Shown here piece by piece: positions 9,648 through 23,628 of a stretch of 64,000 nucleotides of DNA (position 1 is the stretch's first letter; every line of letters starts with the position of its first letter). The stretch spans positions 186,001 through 250,000 of the forward strand of contig JACAAK010000007.1 of assembly GCA_025093985.1 (NCBI GenBank), read 5' to 3'. The notes under the pieces were generated by a model. That model had not been told where the DNA came from. It saw nothing but the letters and a program-made list of their open reading frames with translations, and searched no databases. Made by a program: the position numbers and the translations under genes. The stretch comes from Calvatia gigantea. Lineage: Eukaryota; Basidiomycota; Agaricomycetes; Agaricales; Lycoperdaceae.

Positions 9648-11364
9648 AACTTTACGGCACATCCAGTGGCGTTTTAGCTTCGAAGGAACGGAACAATTAC
9701 AAACCCTTAAACTATGTATACTTAGTACACACGATCTCATTGGTTTCAGGAAACTATCACAGGTAAGTGAAGTGGATAAAAGGTCGATGGTGTTTGGCCG
9801 TGGGTTAGGGCGGGGTTTCTGAGGTCTTCATTTGGAGCTCTAGTTATACTTGTAAATTATGTTGATCGCTGGTATGGTCCTGATACATCCAAGAAAAAAC
9901 ATGCAAATCGTGCTCCTAACTTGTGAAACTGCTCCTCCAGAACAACAAGGATGAAAATTATAGATATCGCTCACAGTGGCCATTGAAGGAAGCGACCTGG
10001 AACGAATTGAAAGTAGAATCCTCCCTTGCTCGTGTCGTTGGGCACTCCGTACATCAGAGGGGCGATGTTTGTTTTCATTTGCTCAACAAAACAAGAGCAA
10101 GCAAGGGACTCGTATTAATACTTATAACAGGCAAAAGGCCCCTAAGTTCTACCCACTACACTTACAAGTTACGATGCCCACCCTTCTTCCAACCCCCAGC
10201 CCATACAATACATCAACCCAGTTCATAATGCGATCCGCGTACGACCGTTTCCTCGACCTTGAGTTCCGGCATGACAAGGTGCCAAAACATGGTAGGCTTG
10301 ATGTCTTGGTATGCGCACGATTGCTCGGATTTATGCTTCGCGAGGCGCCGACAGAGGAAGACCGGATAAACTTTGCTTCAGAGGTTGTGCGTTGTGCTCC
10401 AAGCGACGATGCAAGTCTACAACGCCTCGCAGAACTCTATAAAGACCATTTTCTCCGTGTTTGCAGGCTTCACGTTGACCGCGTTTTGCGATCACTCTGA
10501 CGATGTTTAACAGTCTATAGCGCCAAGGGGCGAACTCCCACCCCGAGTCTACACCCTTCCGCCCCTTTCTTCAGTGTGAAGAAGGAACAGCAAGAGCATT
10601 CTTCAGGGCATCCCCCAAACCCATGCTAGAGGAAGGAGCTGGTGGGTTATGACCTGCTTTTTAATTGTTCAGCGCTAAGTCTTACTTAGGCTCTTAAACG
10701 TGACCGCTATCATTGCATGCTTACCGGAAGAACGGACAGCATGTCCGTCGAAAAAGGCATTATTCCAGAGGAATCGAAACCGTGCAATACCCGCGCCGCT
10801 CATATATTTGATCGGTCGACCTACGAGGGTCTCGGCGATAGCAACAAGGTGCATTATTCAATCGCTTTTGTGAAATATCGCTTAATCTACACCGCATCCG
10901 CCATTTATTGCTGACTGCCATATCATTTCACCAGCATCTACCTGACACCTATCGGCCAGCTTCAACCAGACATGGATATTATATTACGGACATTCCCCCA
11001 TCATCACGTTCACTACCCCCGATCCCACAAGGCTACCACTTCCTGACCCCCGTTACCTCGCCCTTCACGCAGCATGTGCACGGGTGGCACATATGTCAGG
11101 TGCGGGAGAGTACATACATGCAGTGATCCGCGAGATGGAGGTAATCGTTGTCTTGGCCCAACGATGGGAGGCTCAGATGCGCTATATCATGCCTTGATAC
11201 GATATACAGACGTTCAGGTTTATGAAGATACTTTTGAGAAACATTCCCTCTTGCCTCGTAACCCCATTTCTTCTGCCTCTTATAGTCGTCCTTGGAATCA
11301 GAAGTTGAGGACGCGAATCCCTCCAGACTCTGGTCATGGTGACAGCTTTTAGTTAATTCTTGTA
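9648..11364 (+). repeat. Direct duplication, copy A
   Basis: From AAACTTTACGGCACATCC to TTAATTCTTGTA this segment is nearly base-for-base identical to 11988-13881 (offset 2340 bases on the left side). Differences are a few point changes, small indels and one 180-base segment present only in copy B (13245-13424; three T in copy A). The duplicated unit includes non-coding sequence upstream of the HNH gene and the gene's introns, so it was copied as DNA, not through mRNA. Confidence 0.95.
10174..11352 (+). pseudogene. HNH_2 endonuclease-like gene, copy A, core deleted
   Basis: The gene starts MPTLLPTPSPYN like copy B and keeps exon 1. It also keeps the first half of the HNH region from 10690 (RDRYHCMLTGRTD... 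then CNTRAAHIFDRST). At 10904 it jumps over the 180 bases that in copy B encode the Asn/His-containing second half (NGENIHRLENILTLSSDIHAWFD). The C-terminal exon also has a two-base gain near 11157-11167 and one base missing near 11289, which shift the frame. The protein could not be catalytic and the copy is a pseudogene. Confidence 0.85.
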
Positions 11365-13881
<2,517 letters not shown>

Positions 13882-14609
13882 TGCTCGCCACCTAAGCACC
13901 CAATCGATTGTCGCGGGCGCGACACCTAACATATGTACCCTCATTGAATAGGAAGAAAGGGAGAGGTAGAGATATAACCGGGGTGAAACGTGTATATAGT
14001 CTCTTCTTTTCTCTTCCTTTCCCTTCAATTGTGCATATTAAAGTCCATAGATAACTTAGATACCCATAGAGATAACTTCTAATTACCTTAGTATACAGCT
14101 ATACAGCCAAACAAACTAGGATAGGACGTAGATAACAAACAGGATCTAAGTAGAGCAGAAAGTAGAATAACTAAAGGTCTGACGTAGGTACATCCTAAAG
14201 GACCAAAAATGGGAAGAAAAAAACTCCTCATTGAATTGGGAAGCACCATCCAGTGGCATCCACATCCTCTGAATCCACCTTCTCTGAATACAGGCTTAGG
14301 CCTGATATCTCCGACTTTGGGATCTCGAACCCCCATGAATATGCACATCTCTCGTTCTTCCACGCTAAACCGCTGCGACTGCGAGATGTTTAGGGTTTTA
14401 CTCCCGGGCCCCAGCCCCTTCAAAATTCACCACAAGGGGACCGAGCTGTCGGTAGTTTTATGCAACCTTCATTATCAATCTAATCCATCGCGGTGCTGGC
14501 CGACGTGGCAGTGTTCACAAACCGCTCAGAATTTCACAGTAGGACTGCCATTGATAAGGAAACATTCCCTGATACCAACAAATCCAAAACTCTCCTCGTT
14601 CCAGAAGAT
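13882..14609. other. Intergenic stretch with a possible LTR relic
   Basis: After the duplicated unit there is a perfect short palindrome (13909-13924), a TATA-like GTGTATATAGTC at about 13990, pyrimidine tracts and then AT-rich sequence to about 14210. The organisation resembles a solo LTR but I found no second copy and no target duplication. 14210-14609 is probably the 5' flank of the acetyltransferase gene. Confidence 0.3.
13909..13924. repeat. Perfect palindrome TGTCGCG-GG-CGCGACA
   Basis: Seven bases are followed by a two-base centre and their exact reverse complement. It could form a small hairpin or be a protein-binding site or the edge of an LTR. Nothing else supports a particular role. 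Confidence 0.6.
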
Positions 14610-15278
14610 ATGCCACTCGCCCCCACTGACAGTCCTGCCCATACTCAGCCCAACCTCAAATCCTCAAATATATACACACGCCCAGCTGTACATCATGACC
14701 TACACTTTCTACCCGCGATATTCAACCACTACATCTCACACACTGTTATATCTTTCCGCCTCGAACTGGTGGATGTTGGGCTTTACAAAAGTGTTTGGGA
14801 GGATACCAGGAAGTATGGGTTACCCTTCTTCGTCAGTAGCACTTGCGGAATGTCAGAACACAAGGAGGCAGGGACAAAGCTAGAGGAGGTGGTAGGTTAT
14901 GCGTATGCACTCCCTTTCCGCCCTTCCTACCCGGCGTACGGACATACGGTCGAGATATCGATTTTTGTCCACCCGGAATATCACTCCCTCGGTGTTGGGT
15001 CTGCACTGATGGAAGTTCTTATGGGTGCGCTCAGGACAACTCGGGTGTTTAATCCCACATTCTTTCCTATGAATAATGATGTTGCGGAAGAGGATAAGCC
15101 AGGGAGGATACGCCAGGCTCTGTCCGTCATGTCCTTGGATCCTAAAGGGAGGGATAATGGACACGGCTTAGAGAAGTTTTACGCTCGCTGGGGGTTCGAG
15201 AGGGTTGGCCATTTAAAAAAAGTCGGGTACAAATTTGGGATGTGGATCGACGTGTTATTCTTACAAGCTACATTGTAA
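14610..15278 (+). CDS. GNAT-family N-acetyltransferase
   Basis: This single-exon gene encodes 222 residues from the first ATG in frame (the frame is open upstream to 14493 but without ATG). It transfers an acetyl group from acetyl-CoA to an amine. The N-terminal TRPAVHHDLHFLPAIFNHYI resembles the start of phosphinothricin or L-amino-acid N-acetyltransferases (xVRPAtxxDxxaIxxIyN). Motif A reads VEISIFVHPEYHSLGVGSALM, with the acetyl-CoA binding (Q/H)xxGxG loop at HSLGVG. The C-terminal motif B is GLEKFYARWGFERVGHLKKVGYKFGMWIDV, typical of this subgroup. A 30-residue insertion (NDVAEEDKPGRIRQALSVMS) between the two is unusual. The substrate cannot be told from sequence. Confidence 0.85.
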   Translation: MPLAPTDSPAHTQPNLKSSNIYTRPAVHHDLHFLPAIFNHYISHTVISFRLELVDVGLYKSVWEDTRKYGLPFFVSSTCGMSEHKEAGTKLEEVVGYAYALPFRPSYPAYGHTVEISIFVHPEYHSLGVGSALMEVLMGALRTTRVFNPTFFPMNNDVAEEDKPGRIRQALSVMSLDPKGRDNGHGLEKFYARWGFERVGHLKKVGYKFGMWIDVLFLQATL

Positions 15279-15362
15279 ACTGTATGGGTCATCCTAAAAA
15301 TCATGTCCGCTTATCCCCAACAACACGCAAGCGAGAGTCTAAATCGTAGAACAAAGCACGCA

Positions 15363-18300
15363 CTACAATTTCATAACAGGGATTTCTCCCAATCTCAACT
15401 TCGCAGCCCCAAATGGCACCAGTTTCACTTCGTTTACGCTCCCGCCCCCATTTGAAATACAAGCTGCCGGACTCTGCGGGGGTGCAGCAGCTGTGCCCTT
15501 GACCAAGCCCCACTCAATCTCACATGCCTTAGCGGTCATTGTAATCGGTTGATTACCCGTGTCCCATACATGGAAGGGTAATTTTCCGGCGTTGGCGGCA
15601 AGCAGAGTAGAAGTTGAATCTTGGACTTGGATCGTGGAAGGGTCGATCGCGAGTTGCCAAATAGTAGTGGGAAGGAGGGTGTTGTCTTGTGTGTGGTTGT
15701 CAGTCTATGATCACCGTTAGTAGAGGCCCAGATGGACGAGAGGGAACTGGACGTACTGGTGTGATATATTCGGGCGGGGCATTGGGGAATAGACGCCTGA
15801 CGTCTCCCAGGGCTTGCGCACTCCTACAAACCACATACAACGTTATCGACTTTTCAAAGAAGCGAGAAGCAAATCGTACCTCAATCCCGGGGCAGTGGTT
15901 TTATTGAAAGTGAGCTCGACAGCGAAATTCAACGGGCCCCTCGTAATCGCAACGGCACCATTCGTCCTCGTCTCAACCTCCAACGGCATGTTCAGATTTA
16001 CAGTGATCCTATTCGTCCCAGCTCGCAACTGCGCGTGCCATGAAATGATGAAACGAACAAGCAATCCTTATCACACACCTGGACAGTTTGTAGCGAAGTC
16101 TGTGACGGGGGGTTTAGCGTGGAAGCTTTGCTACCGTTCACGGAAATAGTGCTCTTCTTGCTTCCCTTCGCCCATTCAGGCACGCGAATCTTGAACGCGA
16201 AGTTTTTCGTCGATGTGACAGTATAACTGATCTCCGAACCGAATGGGTACAAGGTGTCCACCGTTACTGAAGCATCTTAGAGTCTGTTGAATAGAACTCC
16301 AAATATCTTGCTCACCTTTGACTTGGTTCGAACCGACGGCGCCTGAAAAAGTTGACGGGCCAAGGAGAGCGTGCACAAGCGATTGGTCAGATTTATCGAC
16401 GAAGAATGAGTGGGACCAAAATTTGGGGAAAGCCTGGGGATGATTCACAGTACAGCATGGGTAATTGCTATTCTACATTGTTCACATTCACGTTTATGAG
16501 CCAGGGATGATTAACTTACGGTTCGAAGCCGAATACGTTCGAGTTGGGACCGTTATTGACCCAAGGTGGAGGATCCATAACTTGTGCCCAAATTTGGTTG
16601 ACTAGCGGAGAACGTAGTGGTCAACCCTCTAGGTAGTGAAGGTCTCAAGTTTTTGGGTTGGTTACCTTGCTGATCATATTGGTGGGCTATTCATTTTCCA
16701 TCAGTCTCTTCAAAAAAAAGGGTTTTTTGATTACTCACACCACCAATCCGGCATAATGGCAGCAGGTAATGCGTTGTATGCTGGGGTGGACAGTTCGTGA
16801 GAAGGTCAACATGGTACAGGGAGGTGATTCATCGAGTTTCTCTGCACGATCGGCGAGAGAGTTGTTCCCAAAGATCTGATATATCGTGGCCAAAGAAAAT
16901 ATTTGTTCTCTTTCGAACATCATAAGCATCAGCGACTTGTCTTGGGGTGGAAACACGTACACGACAACACAGAGCTCAGTTCCTCGCGAAGGATCAAGTC
17001 CTGCAATGTGCTCGTCGGCAGAAAAGGTTCCTGTAGGAAAAGCTACATTAGGGGTTATGACAGGAAAGGATACCTAAATACGCACCAGATGCACGGCCGT
17101 GATATTTATACACCATGTCAATCCTATCAAACGTGTTCTGTACATCCGTCGGATCACCAGTAAAGCGCCAAGCAAGTGCCTCGGATTTAAGTGCTAAATT
17201 ATAACATATGGATTAAGGCGGTTATTTTGGGATTGAAATGAGGCGGACCTTCCGCAGTGTTCACGCCGTGACTATAGAATAAGGGTTAGTGGGTATAAAA
17301 GAGCCAAACCCGTTCGCGTACGTTTCCATATTGAGCCTCGTCGCTGGCACCGCTGTTTTGGGGAATATGGCGTCGGTGAACCAGTTATTCTTCCACGAGA
17401 ATCCTGTATTCCGAACAAGTTGCATCGTTTCGAGAAGCTGTGCTTCTTTGCCTAGCGCGCTCATCGTTAAGGCTAACGTTTGCACAGCGGATGAAATTTT
17501 ACCTCGAGGGTCGTTATCGAAAAGCCATTGAAGGGCATAGACGAGCTTTCAATACGAGTTCATGGCTGGTCTATCATCAATGTTGAGTCACGTCACATAC
17601 CTCCTCCCATCTTACGAACTGATAATCAAACTGGAATCCCATGCTCGGTACGCCCTGTTGACCAGTCGCCCATATCGTGTGCGCAAGGTCGACGAACCGA
17701 TGCATGGCGTCAAGGATACGTGTTGTTTGAGTGCGATCTGCTTCTGCATATTGCTACCGAGCATCAGGTCAGAACATACAAACCATCCTAAACCGTATCA
17801 CGTACAATCAAACCCAGGAGGATGAGATAACGGGGCCATACGAGCCTTGGAATTGTTGCATTTGGAACAAATGGTTCGGGGCCAATCCACCCATCGTCAC
17901 CTTGGTGGTCGAGCGTCCAATCCAAGAATGAACGAACTTGTTCAATAAGTCGTTGGTCATTCAATTGGAATGCGAGAGATACCATGCCATTGCTGGGGTT
18001 ATGTCAGAAAAAATGGCTACGAAAGAAGCTGAACTTTGTTGAGACATACAACCAGTATGGCGCAGCCTCGTGCATATCACTGTACTCAATAGAGCCACCT
18101 TCAACCCAGATAGAACCATTTACACTATGGGAGATCCCTGAATGAAAGAGCTTCCATGGAAGACAACTCGACTTACTAGCTGTCGAAGTCCCGAAGATGA
18201 CCAGCCAAACCGTCAGCCTGAACGCGTGCCTGATCAAAAGCCCAGCCAGCAGGTTTGACTGCGCCAGTAGGCACACGTTCAAATCGTGGAGCAAGGACTG

Positions 18301-18425
18301 ATAAACGAGGGGCCAGAAAACGTTAAATGTGACAACCGGCTGAACTAAAGAAACTCACGGCTGGAAAGACCTGCTGAGGCAACCCCAAACACCAGGGAAA
18401 ATCCCCAAAATTTATGGAGCAGCAT
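15363..18425 (-). CDS. Secreted GH127 (DUF1680) glycosidase, beta-L-arabinofuranosidase-like
   Basis: This multi-exon minus-strand gene begins at 18425 with a signal peptide (MLLHKFWGFSLVFGVASAG), followed by an intron. Then come FERVPTGAVKPAGWAFDQA and LAGHLRDFDS, the standard N-terminus of the fungal DUF1680 family. Further landmarks are EYSDMHEAAPYWL, DGWIGPEPFVP, EQIFSLATIYQIFGNNSLADR, NYPCCTVNHPQAFPKFW (near 16460-16410), FAFKIRVPEWAKGS and AVAITRGPLNFAVEL; it ends with LVPFGAAKLRLGEIPVMKL. The Cys-Cys pair corresponds to the nucleophile/zinc-ligand pair of the founding GH127 enzyme HypBA1. The probable role is removing beta-L-arabinofuranose from plant wall glycoproteins or glycans; the exact substrate is inferred. 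Exon edges were only partly resolved. It is transcribed divergently from the flavin reductase gene. Confidence 0.88.
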
Positions 18426-19219
18426 GTGTGTTTACAGTAAAGGAGCGATTGCGCTTAATACTGTCGAAGGCGAGCTGCCCTCCAATATGTATGGAGAGCC
18501 TGAGAAGAGAACGGTCCGTTGTGGTGTTGCGCGAAGCATTAAGGGGCCGGTCCGCGGAAAATATACACTCTTCTCAACTGCTTCGCGAAGGAGTGGGTCA
18601 GATGATATATCACTTGACAAACTTTTGAAGTACACTATTGTTGAAATGACGATGCCTGGGCGAAAATGACCGTAATTGTAACTGGGAACGCGAGTGGGAC
18701 GTGAACAGCGTCGGCGATTAAAAGCTAGTAAAAGCTGAAGTTGTTGCCTTGCTCCCCGGGGTCAGGACTAAGATAGGCACGTGCATAAAGAAGATTTTTT
18801 TTGTGAGTAGGAAACATCAAATTTCTGAAAGAGTTCGAAGAGAAGTTGAAACGAACGTCTGCGTTTGTCAGGGTATATTTGTTAGCTAATATTCAATAAA
18901 CGACCCGGGATGATCCACCCCCGGAAATTTTCCCACAGTCCCGTCGTCCCAGCTAGAGACCCTGGCTCAGTTCCCGCTAGAAAGATTTTGGGATTTCTAC
19001 CACCTATCCCGCTTGTTGTGGACCCTACATATGTTGTACCCCCGATTTCCGACACAAAACCCTAGTTGATTCTGACCGATGATTACCGAACCGGGATGGA
19101 CGTCTCACCTGACCAGTTTGCTGACCGAGCCAGGTCTCCCACATATTCCCCGAACGCAAATGTCCCAGAAATAAATGGGATAAGCCTATTCACCTCCCCT
19201 TTGACCTACCTCCTACGTC
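18426..19219. promoter_or_regulatory. Shared 5' region of the divergent GH127 and flavin reductase genes
   Basis: About 790 bases separate the two start codons. There are only short open frames. No specific operator was identified. Confidence 0.45.
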
Positions 19220-21261
19220 ATGACCGCTCTCAATGGTTGGCACCCCGGCGAACGTAGAATACATCAGAAGCTCGGTACCACGGACAAAGTCACAATGGAC
19301 TACACAATGATCCAAGGAGACCTTCCCCCTGAGCACGCCCAGTTCTACGAAACATGTCTACCATTTATCCCTGTCACAACCCTCGACGACCTTGGAAGAC
19401 CTTGGGGGTCGATCCTTGCCGGAAAGAATGGGGAGAAAGGCTTCGCCCGCAACCGCCAGTACACTCGACTCGATGTAAATGCCCAGCTATGGGACGGCGA
19501 TCCGTTGGAACGCAATCTGCTGCAATTCAGCGAAGATAACTGTCCGCTTATCGCCGGGATAGGCGTAGAGTTTCCAACCCGGAAAAGGAATAAGTTTGCT
19601 GGATCTATTTCCAAGCTCAAAAAATCAAATCACGATGTTGAGATGGAGCTCTTCGTCAACGAGGCTATCAAGTTAGTGGTCACATAGTACTGCATCTTTA
19701 TTATAACTGACGACACACAGCAACTGTCCAAAATATATCAACGTTCGCGACCTCGAACCCCAAACGGATCGCCAGCCGGAAGTCGTTTACCACCGCCTCT
19801 CTCTTGCTGCAGAAGAACGATTGCCTGACGAGGTTGTCCAACTTATACTCTCCGGTGATACCGTCTTCATCGGAACTTCGTATGTTGCAAAACCAGAAAT
19901 GGCAGAGAAATACCCATCGCACGTTGGGATGAACCATCGCGGTGGCCGAGTAGGATTCGTTCGAGTAAGAAAGGACAACCGGACCATAGTCCTCCCCGAC
20001 TACTCTGGTAAGTGTTCCGCCACCACTGTTCCGTCCTCTCCTATGCACACCCCCGATAGGAAATCGACTCATGACGTCGTTGGGTAATATTGAATGCACG
20101 CCCCTTGCCTCATTAACTTTTGTTGATTTCACAAACGGCGACATTCTGTACCTCACTGGAGAGGCCAAAAACATTGTGGGCACCGAGGCTCACGATCTCA
20201 TGCCATTCCAGAATTCTCTCACCCTGATCCACGCGACAGGCTTCGTCCTCGTACGCGACGCACTTCCTGTCCGACAGAAGGCCGGAACGCTGCATCATGC
20301 AAGTCCATACAGTCCCCCTGTACGCCTCTTAGCCGAAGAAGCTTCGATGAGCCTCTTCCAAAGTGATGACCGACCCGGGGCCGTGCTCACTAAAATCACG
20401 CTACACGAAGACCAAATCGCTACATTCACTTGGGAAACCTCCGAAGAAATCATGATAACTCCCGGTCAAGCCATCATCCTTGATTGTTCCTCGCTTCTCG
20501 GTGCACGCCAATACCAACACATGTGTCCCCTCAACCCGACTTCCGTCAATGACGATCGTATCCGCACCTGGACCGTGTCCTCGTCCTCCACAGGGCCAAC
20601 GCGCAGCTTCACTATCACACTCCGACACAGACCTGGTGGGGCGTTGACTACGGCCTTTTTTACGATTGCAGAGAAATTGGTGACCTTTCGCAAAGAACTC
20701 CTTTCTGATACACGGCCCCTCGGCCTCACACTCAAAGTCGCGGGCGTTACAGGTAGTTTCACTCTTCCTCCAGTTTCTTCGACCGTACCCCACACCCGAG
20801 AATTTGTCTGGTTTGCAGGTGGGATCGGTATTACACCGTTCCTTAACTTGCTCAATTCTCTGCGGGAGACTGTAGAAGACGAACAAGTTAATATTCGCCT
20901 CATATTTTCGACGCGGGAGCCCCATATCCTGCTTCCGCTCGTCTTCAAAGCATATAATGGAAGCAAATTACAGCCCGGTCCTGACCCCCCCACCACCTTG
21001 AATCCTAATGTCCGGCTTGTGGTAGATGTGTTTGATTCGAAATATGACCAAATTAAGGAAATCGACGTTCCCATTGATGTTGTGTTGCGGGGGCATGCCC
21101 AGCGTGTGGATGCCACGTTCATTGAAGCTCAGAAGGTGGACATCATCGGGAAGGATGTCTACATCTGTGGACCAGAGGATTATACCTGGGTTGTCAATGG
21201 GGCGCTGGCGGAGCTGGGGGTGACACTAGATCGGATTAGGACAGAGGGCTTTTTTTATTAA
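19220..21261 (+). CDS. PNPOx-like flavoprotein fused to ferredoxin-NADP reductase-like module
   Basis: Three exons, 19220-19671, 19721-20007 and 20060-21261, joined by 49- and 52-base introns with GT...AG ends, give an uninterrupted 646-residue protein. Residues 1 to about 280 look like the FMN-binding split barrel of the PNPOx superfamily (LDDLGRPWGSILAGKNGE; GDTVFIGTSYVAKP; MNHRGGRVGFVRV; TGEAKNIVG). Residues from about 350 form an FNR-type module: RTWTVSSSS for FAD, FAGGIGITPFLNLLNSL for the NAD(P) pyrophosphate loop, and YICGPEDYTWVVNGALAELGV near the end. Bacterial relatives often carry a further [2Fe-2S] ferredoxin domain, but here the protein stops directly after the reductase module (EGFFY). 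The likely job is NAD(P)H-dependent redox chemistry in the cytosol; the substrate is unknown. Confidence 0.88.
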
Positions 21262-21414
21262 CGAGGTTGATCGATAATCCCAAAAGCAACGAGATGACTA
21301 GGCCAACCCGAGGTTGATTAGCTTGGACTGCCTTGCGATCACAAGATGGTGTCAAGCATCGATTGTAACGTTACCATACGGGTGAAGCGGGGAGTGTGCG
21401 CTAAATTATATCGA
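21262..21414. other. Short intergenic spacer
   Basis: The 3' flank of the flavin reductase gene; nothing else recognised. Confidence 0.5.
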
Positions 21415-21960
21415 TGTCCTCCACCGAATATATCATCATGACTTCCGAAACAAAAATGACGACCACGGTCTCCACTTCAAAACATGCAAGAACATACAAT
21501 AGACATTCCAGGCCGTCGGCCTCCGTTGAATGCTCGGTATTCTGAAAGAGCAGCAGTCAGTTAATCTAAGGTATGTTACTAAGGACGGACATGCATAAAC
21601 CGTTGCGAAGTCCACTATAACTTATTGACCAATTGTTCATTCCTGTGGAGTGCAAAGTTTGTATGGATGATACCCATTAGCTCTGGTACTTCCTTTGCCT
21701 AAACCATAGCGTAAGACAAGAAAGATATGTTGTATTGAGTCAGCTCGCCAATGCATGTTGCCATCGGATGAGGTCGATGAAAGGCCAAACTGGGATCACC
21801 TCGCGGAAGGGTCAGAGGCACCAGAGGTCGGGACCAACCATCTCCTCAAATGACGGCTACTAGTTTTCCGAGGATTCACATCCCCGTACAAAGATCCCAA
21901 GTAGTTTATGTTGTGTTCAACACTTGATGGAAGTTGAGACATTAAAGAGTGATAAATAAC
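21415..21960 (-). pseudogene. Relic of an NLR C-terminal tail
   Basis: Read on the minus strand 21560-21415 gives CFEVETVVIFVSEVMMIYSVEDID. This aligns with the last residues of the NLRs at 53.4 kb (FDVKTVIIILTPEVVMIYSMDDIDGL) and 63.3 kb (FEMKTVIILFVPEVVMVYSLDD). Around 21880-21900 the DNA CCCGTACAAAGATCCCAA also matches 53848-53864 (TCGTACAAAGATCCCAA), inside the same family. The rest is scrambled, and no NTPase domain is left. Confidence 0.7.
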
Positions 21961-23628
21961 TGCGAGAATCACAATTTGTGACTTACACCAAAAAATTTGC
22001 GGGTTCATTAATCATATGGCCCTCTCTGATTGAATTGAGGGGTAACAGTTAAAATTAGTACAGACAGCTGCTAGTGCCCAGGCCCAGTCATTGCTCAATA
22101 TTGTATCAATGGCCATTCCTGACCAGGGCCAGTCACCTGGAATCAAATGCTGCTGGAGGATGATATTTGCTGATGGGGATTGTAATGTTGAAGGTGTTCA
22201 TGTTGCTTGAAATGCTTCAAACATTTACAAGAGGCAAGGTAGACCCAGTCTGAGGTCCATAGCCCTCACCTGGGCTTCTCAGAAATACCAGGAGCATCCT
22301 GTGATTCAGTCATCCCAGTGACAATCTTCCATAAACTCACTGCTGCTCAGATGTAAAATAAAAATGTCTATGAAGTTTACACATCAAACCACTATAAATT
22401 CCCCCTAATCTAATGGGCCATGCATATCAGGCTAGGTCATTCTGAGGAGTTGGAATTCCCGACAGTTGTTCTGGGTAGTCACATCAGGTCACATGTCATG
22501 TGATCAGGGCCACCACACCTCTGTTTCTCTGTTTGGCACTCCCCTATGATGCCTAGTCCACAATGCACAGTCTTATTCTGGACACAGACCCTCTCAAAAA
22601 TTCTGAAGGAATTGCTATTTGAGAGAGTGCCTAAATGGTTACAATTCCACTAAATTACATTTCCCAAATTTGGATGATACTCACTGTTTGTGAATTCTAA
22701 CTCTGTATCTTGAGCTATTAGGAAAAAATTGTTATTTAGGGGAATTATAGCCCTCAGTGAGCAAATTGACATAGAGCTTATTTGAAACCAAGTGCTTTTG
22801 TGTGAAGCCTAGAATTAGGCCCACAGTGCAGGTGAGGTGCAGTCATCAATTATGCACTGACATAGATGTTACATCACGCAGTCAGGCTTGTCATTTACAG
22901 ATAGCCCCATTCCTGGGGTCACATTTGGCATATAATTAACATACATGTATACAGTCCTTCACATACATAGATGATGAGTGACCACAGAATGTGTGATAGC
23001 ACAGGTGGATTTCGGGCACCTTTAAGCTTAGTCAGCGAGGTGTTCCCATCTGCGAAAATGCCCACCCCCATAAGTTAAGTTACCTTTAGGACATAGGGCC
23101 TTTATTTTGAACCTCTTTCCAAGTCCAGTGTTGGCTTATTTCTCACATGACCCGCCCTGACCCCAATTTACAGAAACTGTATTGATGGCACTCCCTTGGA
23201 TGTTGAGTATATATATAGGTAGAAATATGCTCGCAACCTAAATCCGCGAGGATAGCTTCCAAATATCTCAACGTCAATTACAAAGGGAGGAGTTGTTTCC
23301 CAAGCAAAAGCCAGGAGGCAATTCCACCACACTATGTACTCCATTCATAGGTCATTCTTGCAGAAGGGTGGCTTTAGACGCCGGCATCCCAATTGGCAGG
23401 TAGAGTGCTGTCAGGCCTAACGAGTCCTCTTAATATGTTGCAGGATCGTTTGAGACGATCAACGGGTCGTAGCTCATCCTAATATGACATAATGTGACAG
23501 AAATACGAAATCATTACATTGGGCTATTTGGTTCACTAATATTCAAGCAGATCACGAAACTGCACAACCACGTTTCTCTCCCAAAATTCCAGCTCATAAA
23601 GGTGTCCTCTTCGTGGCCATGCATGTAC
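21961..23628. repeat. CpG-depleted anonymous block (about 22010-23010) and flank
   Basis: Between about 22010 and 23010 CpG is almost absent (one near 22458, then none until about 22873), as in the gypsy element at the start of the window. There is no open frame of note. It is probably an old, methylated and decayed repeat of unknown class. 23011-23628 holds nothing recognisable beyond an AT-rich patch near 23210 (TATATATATAGG). Confidence 0.5.

Noticed and set aside
20401..21122. Two long minus-strand frames
   Set aside because: They are antisense to the third exon of the PNPOx-FNR gene, whose plus-strand motifs are unambiguous.
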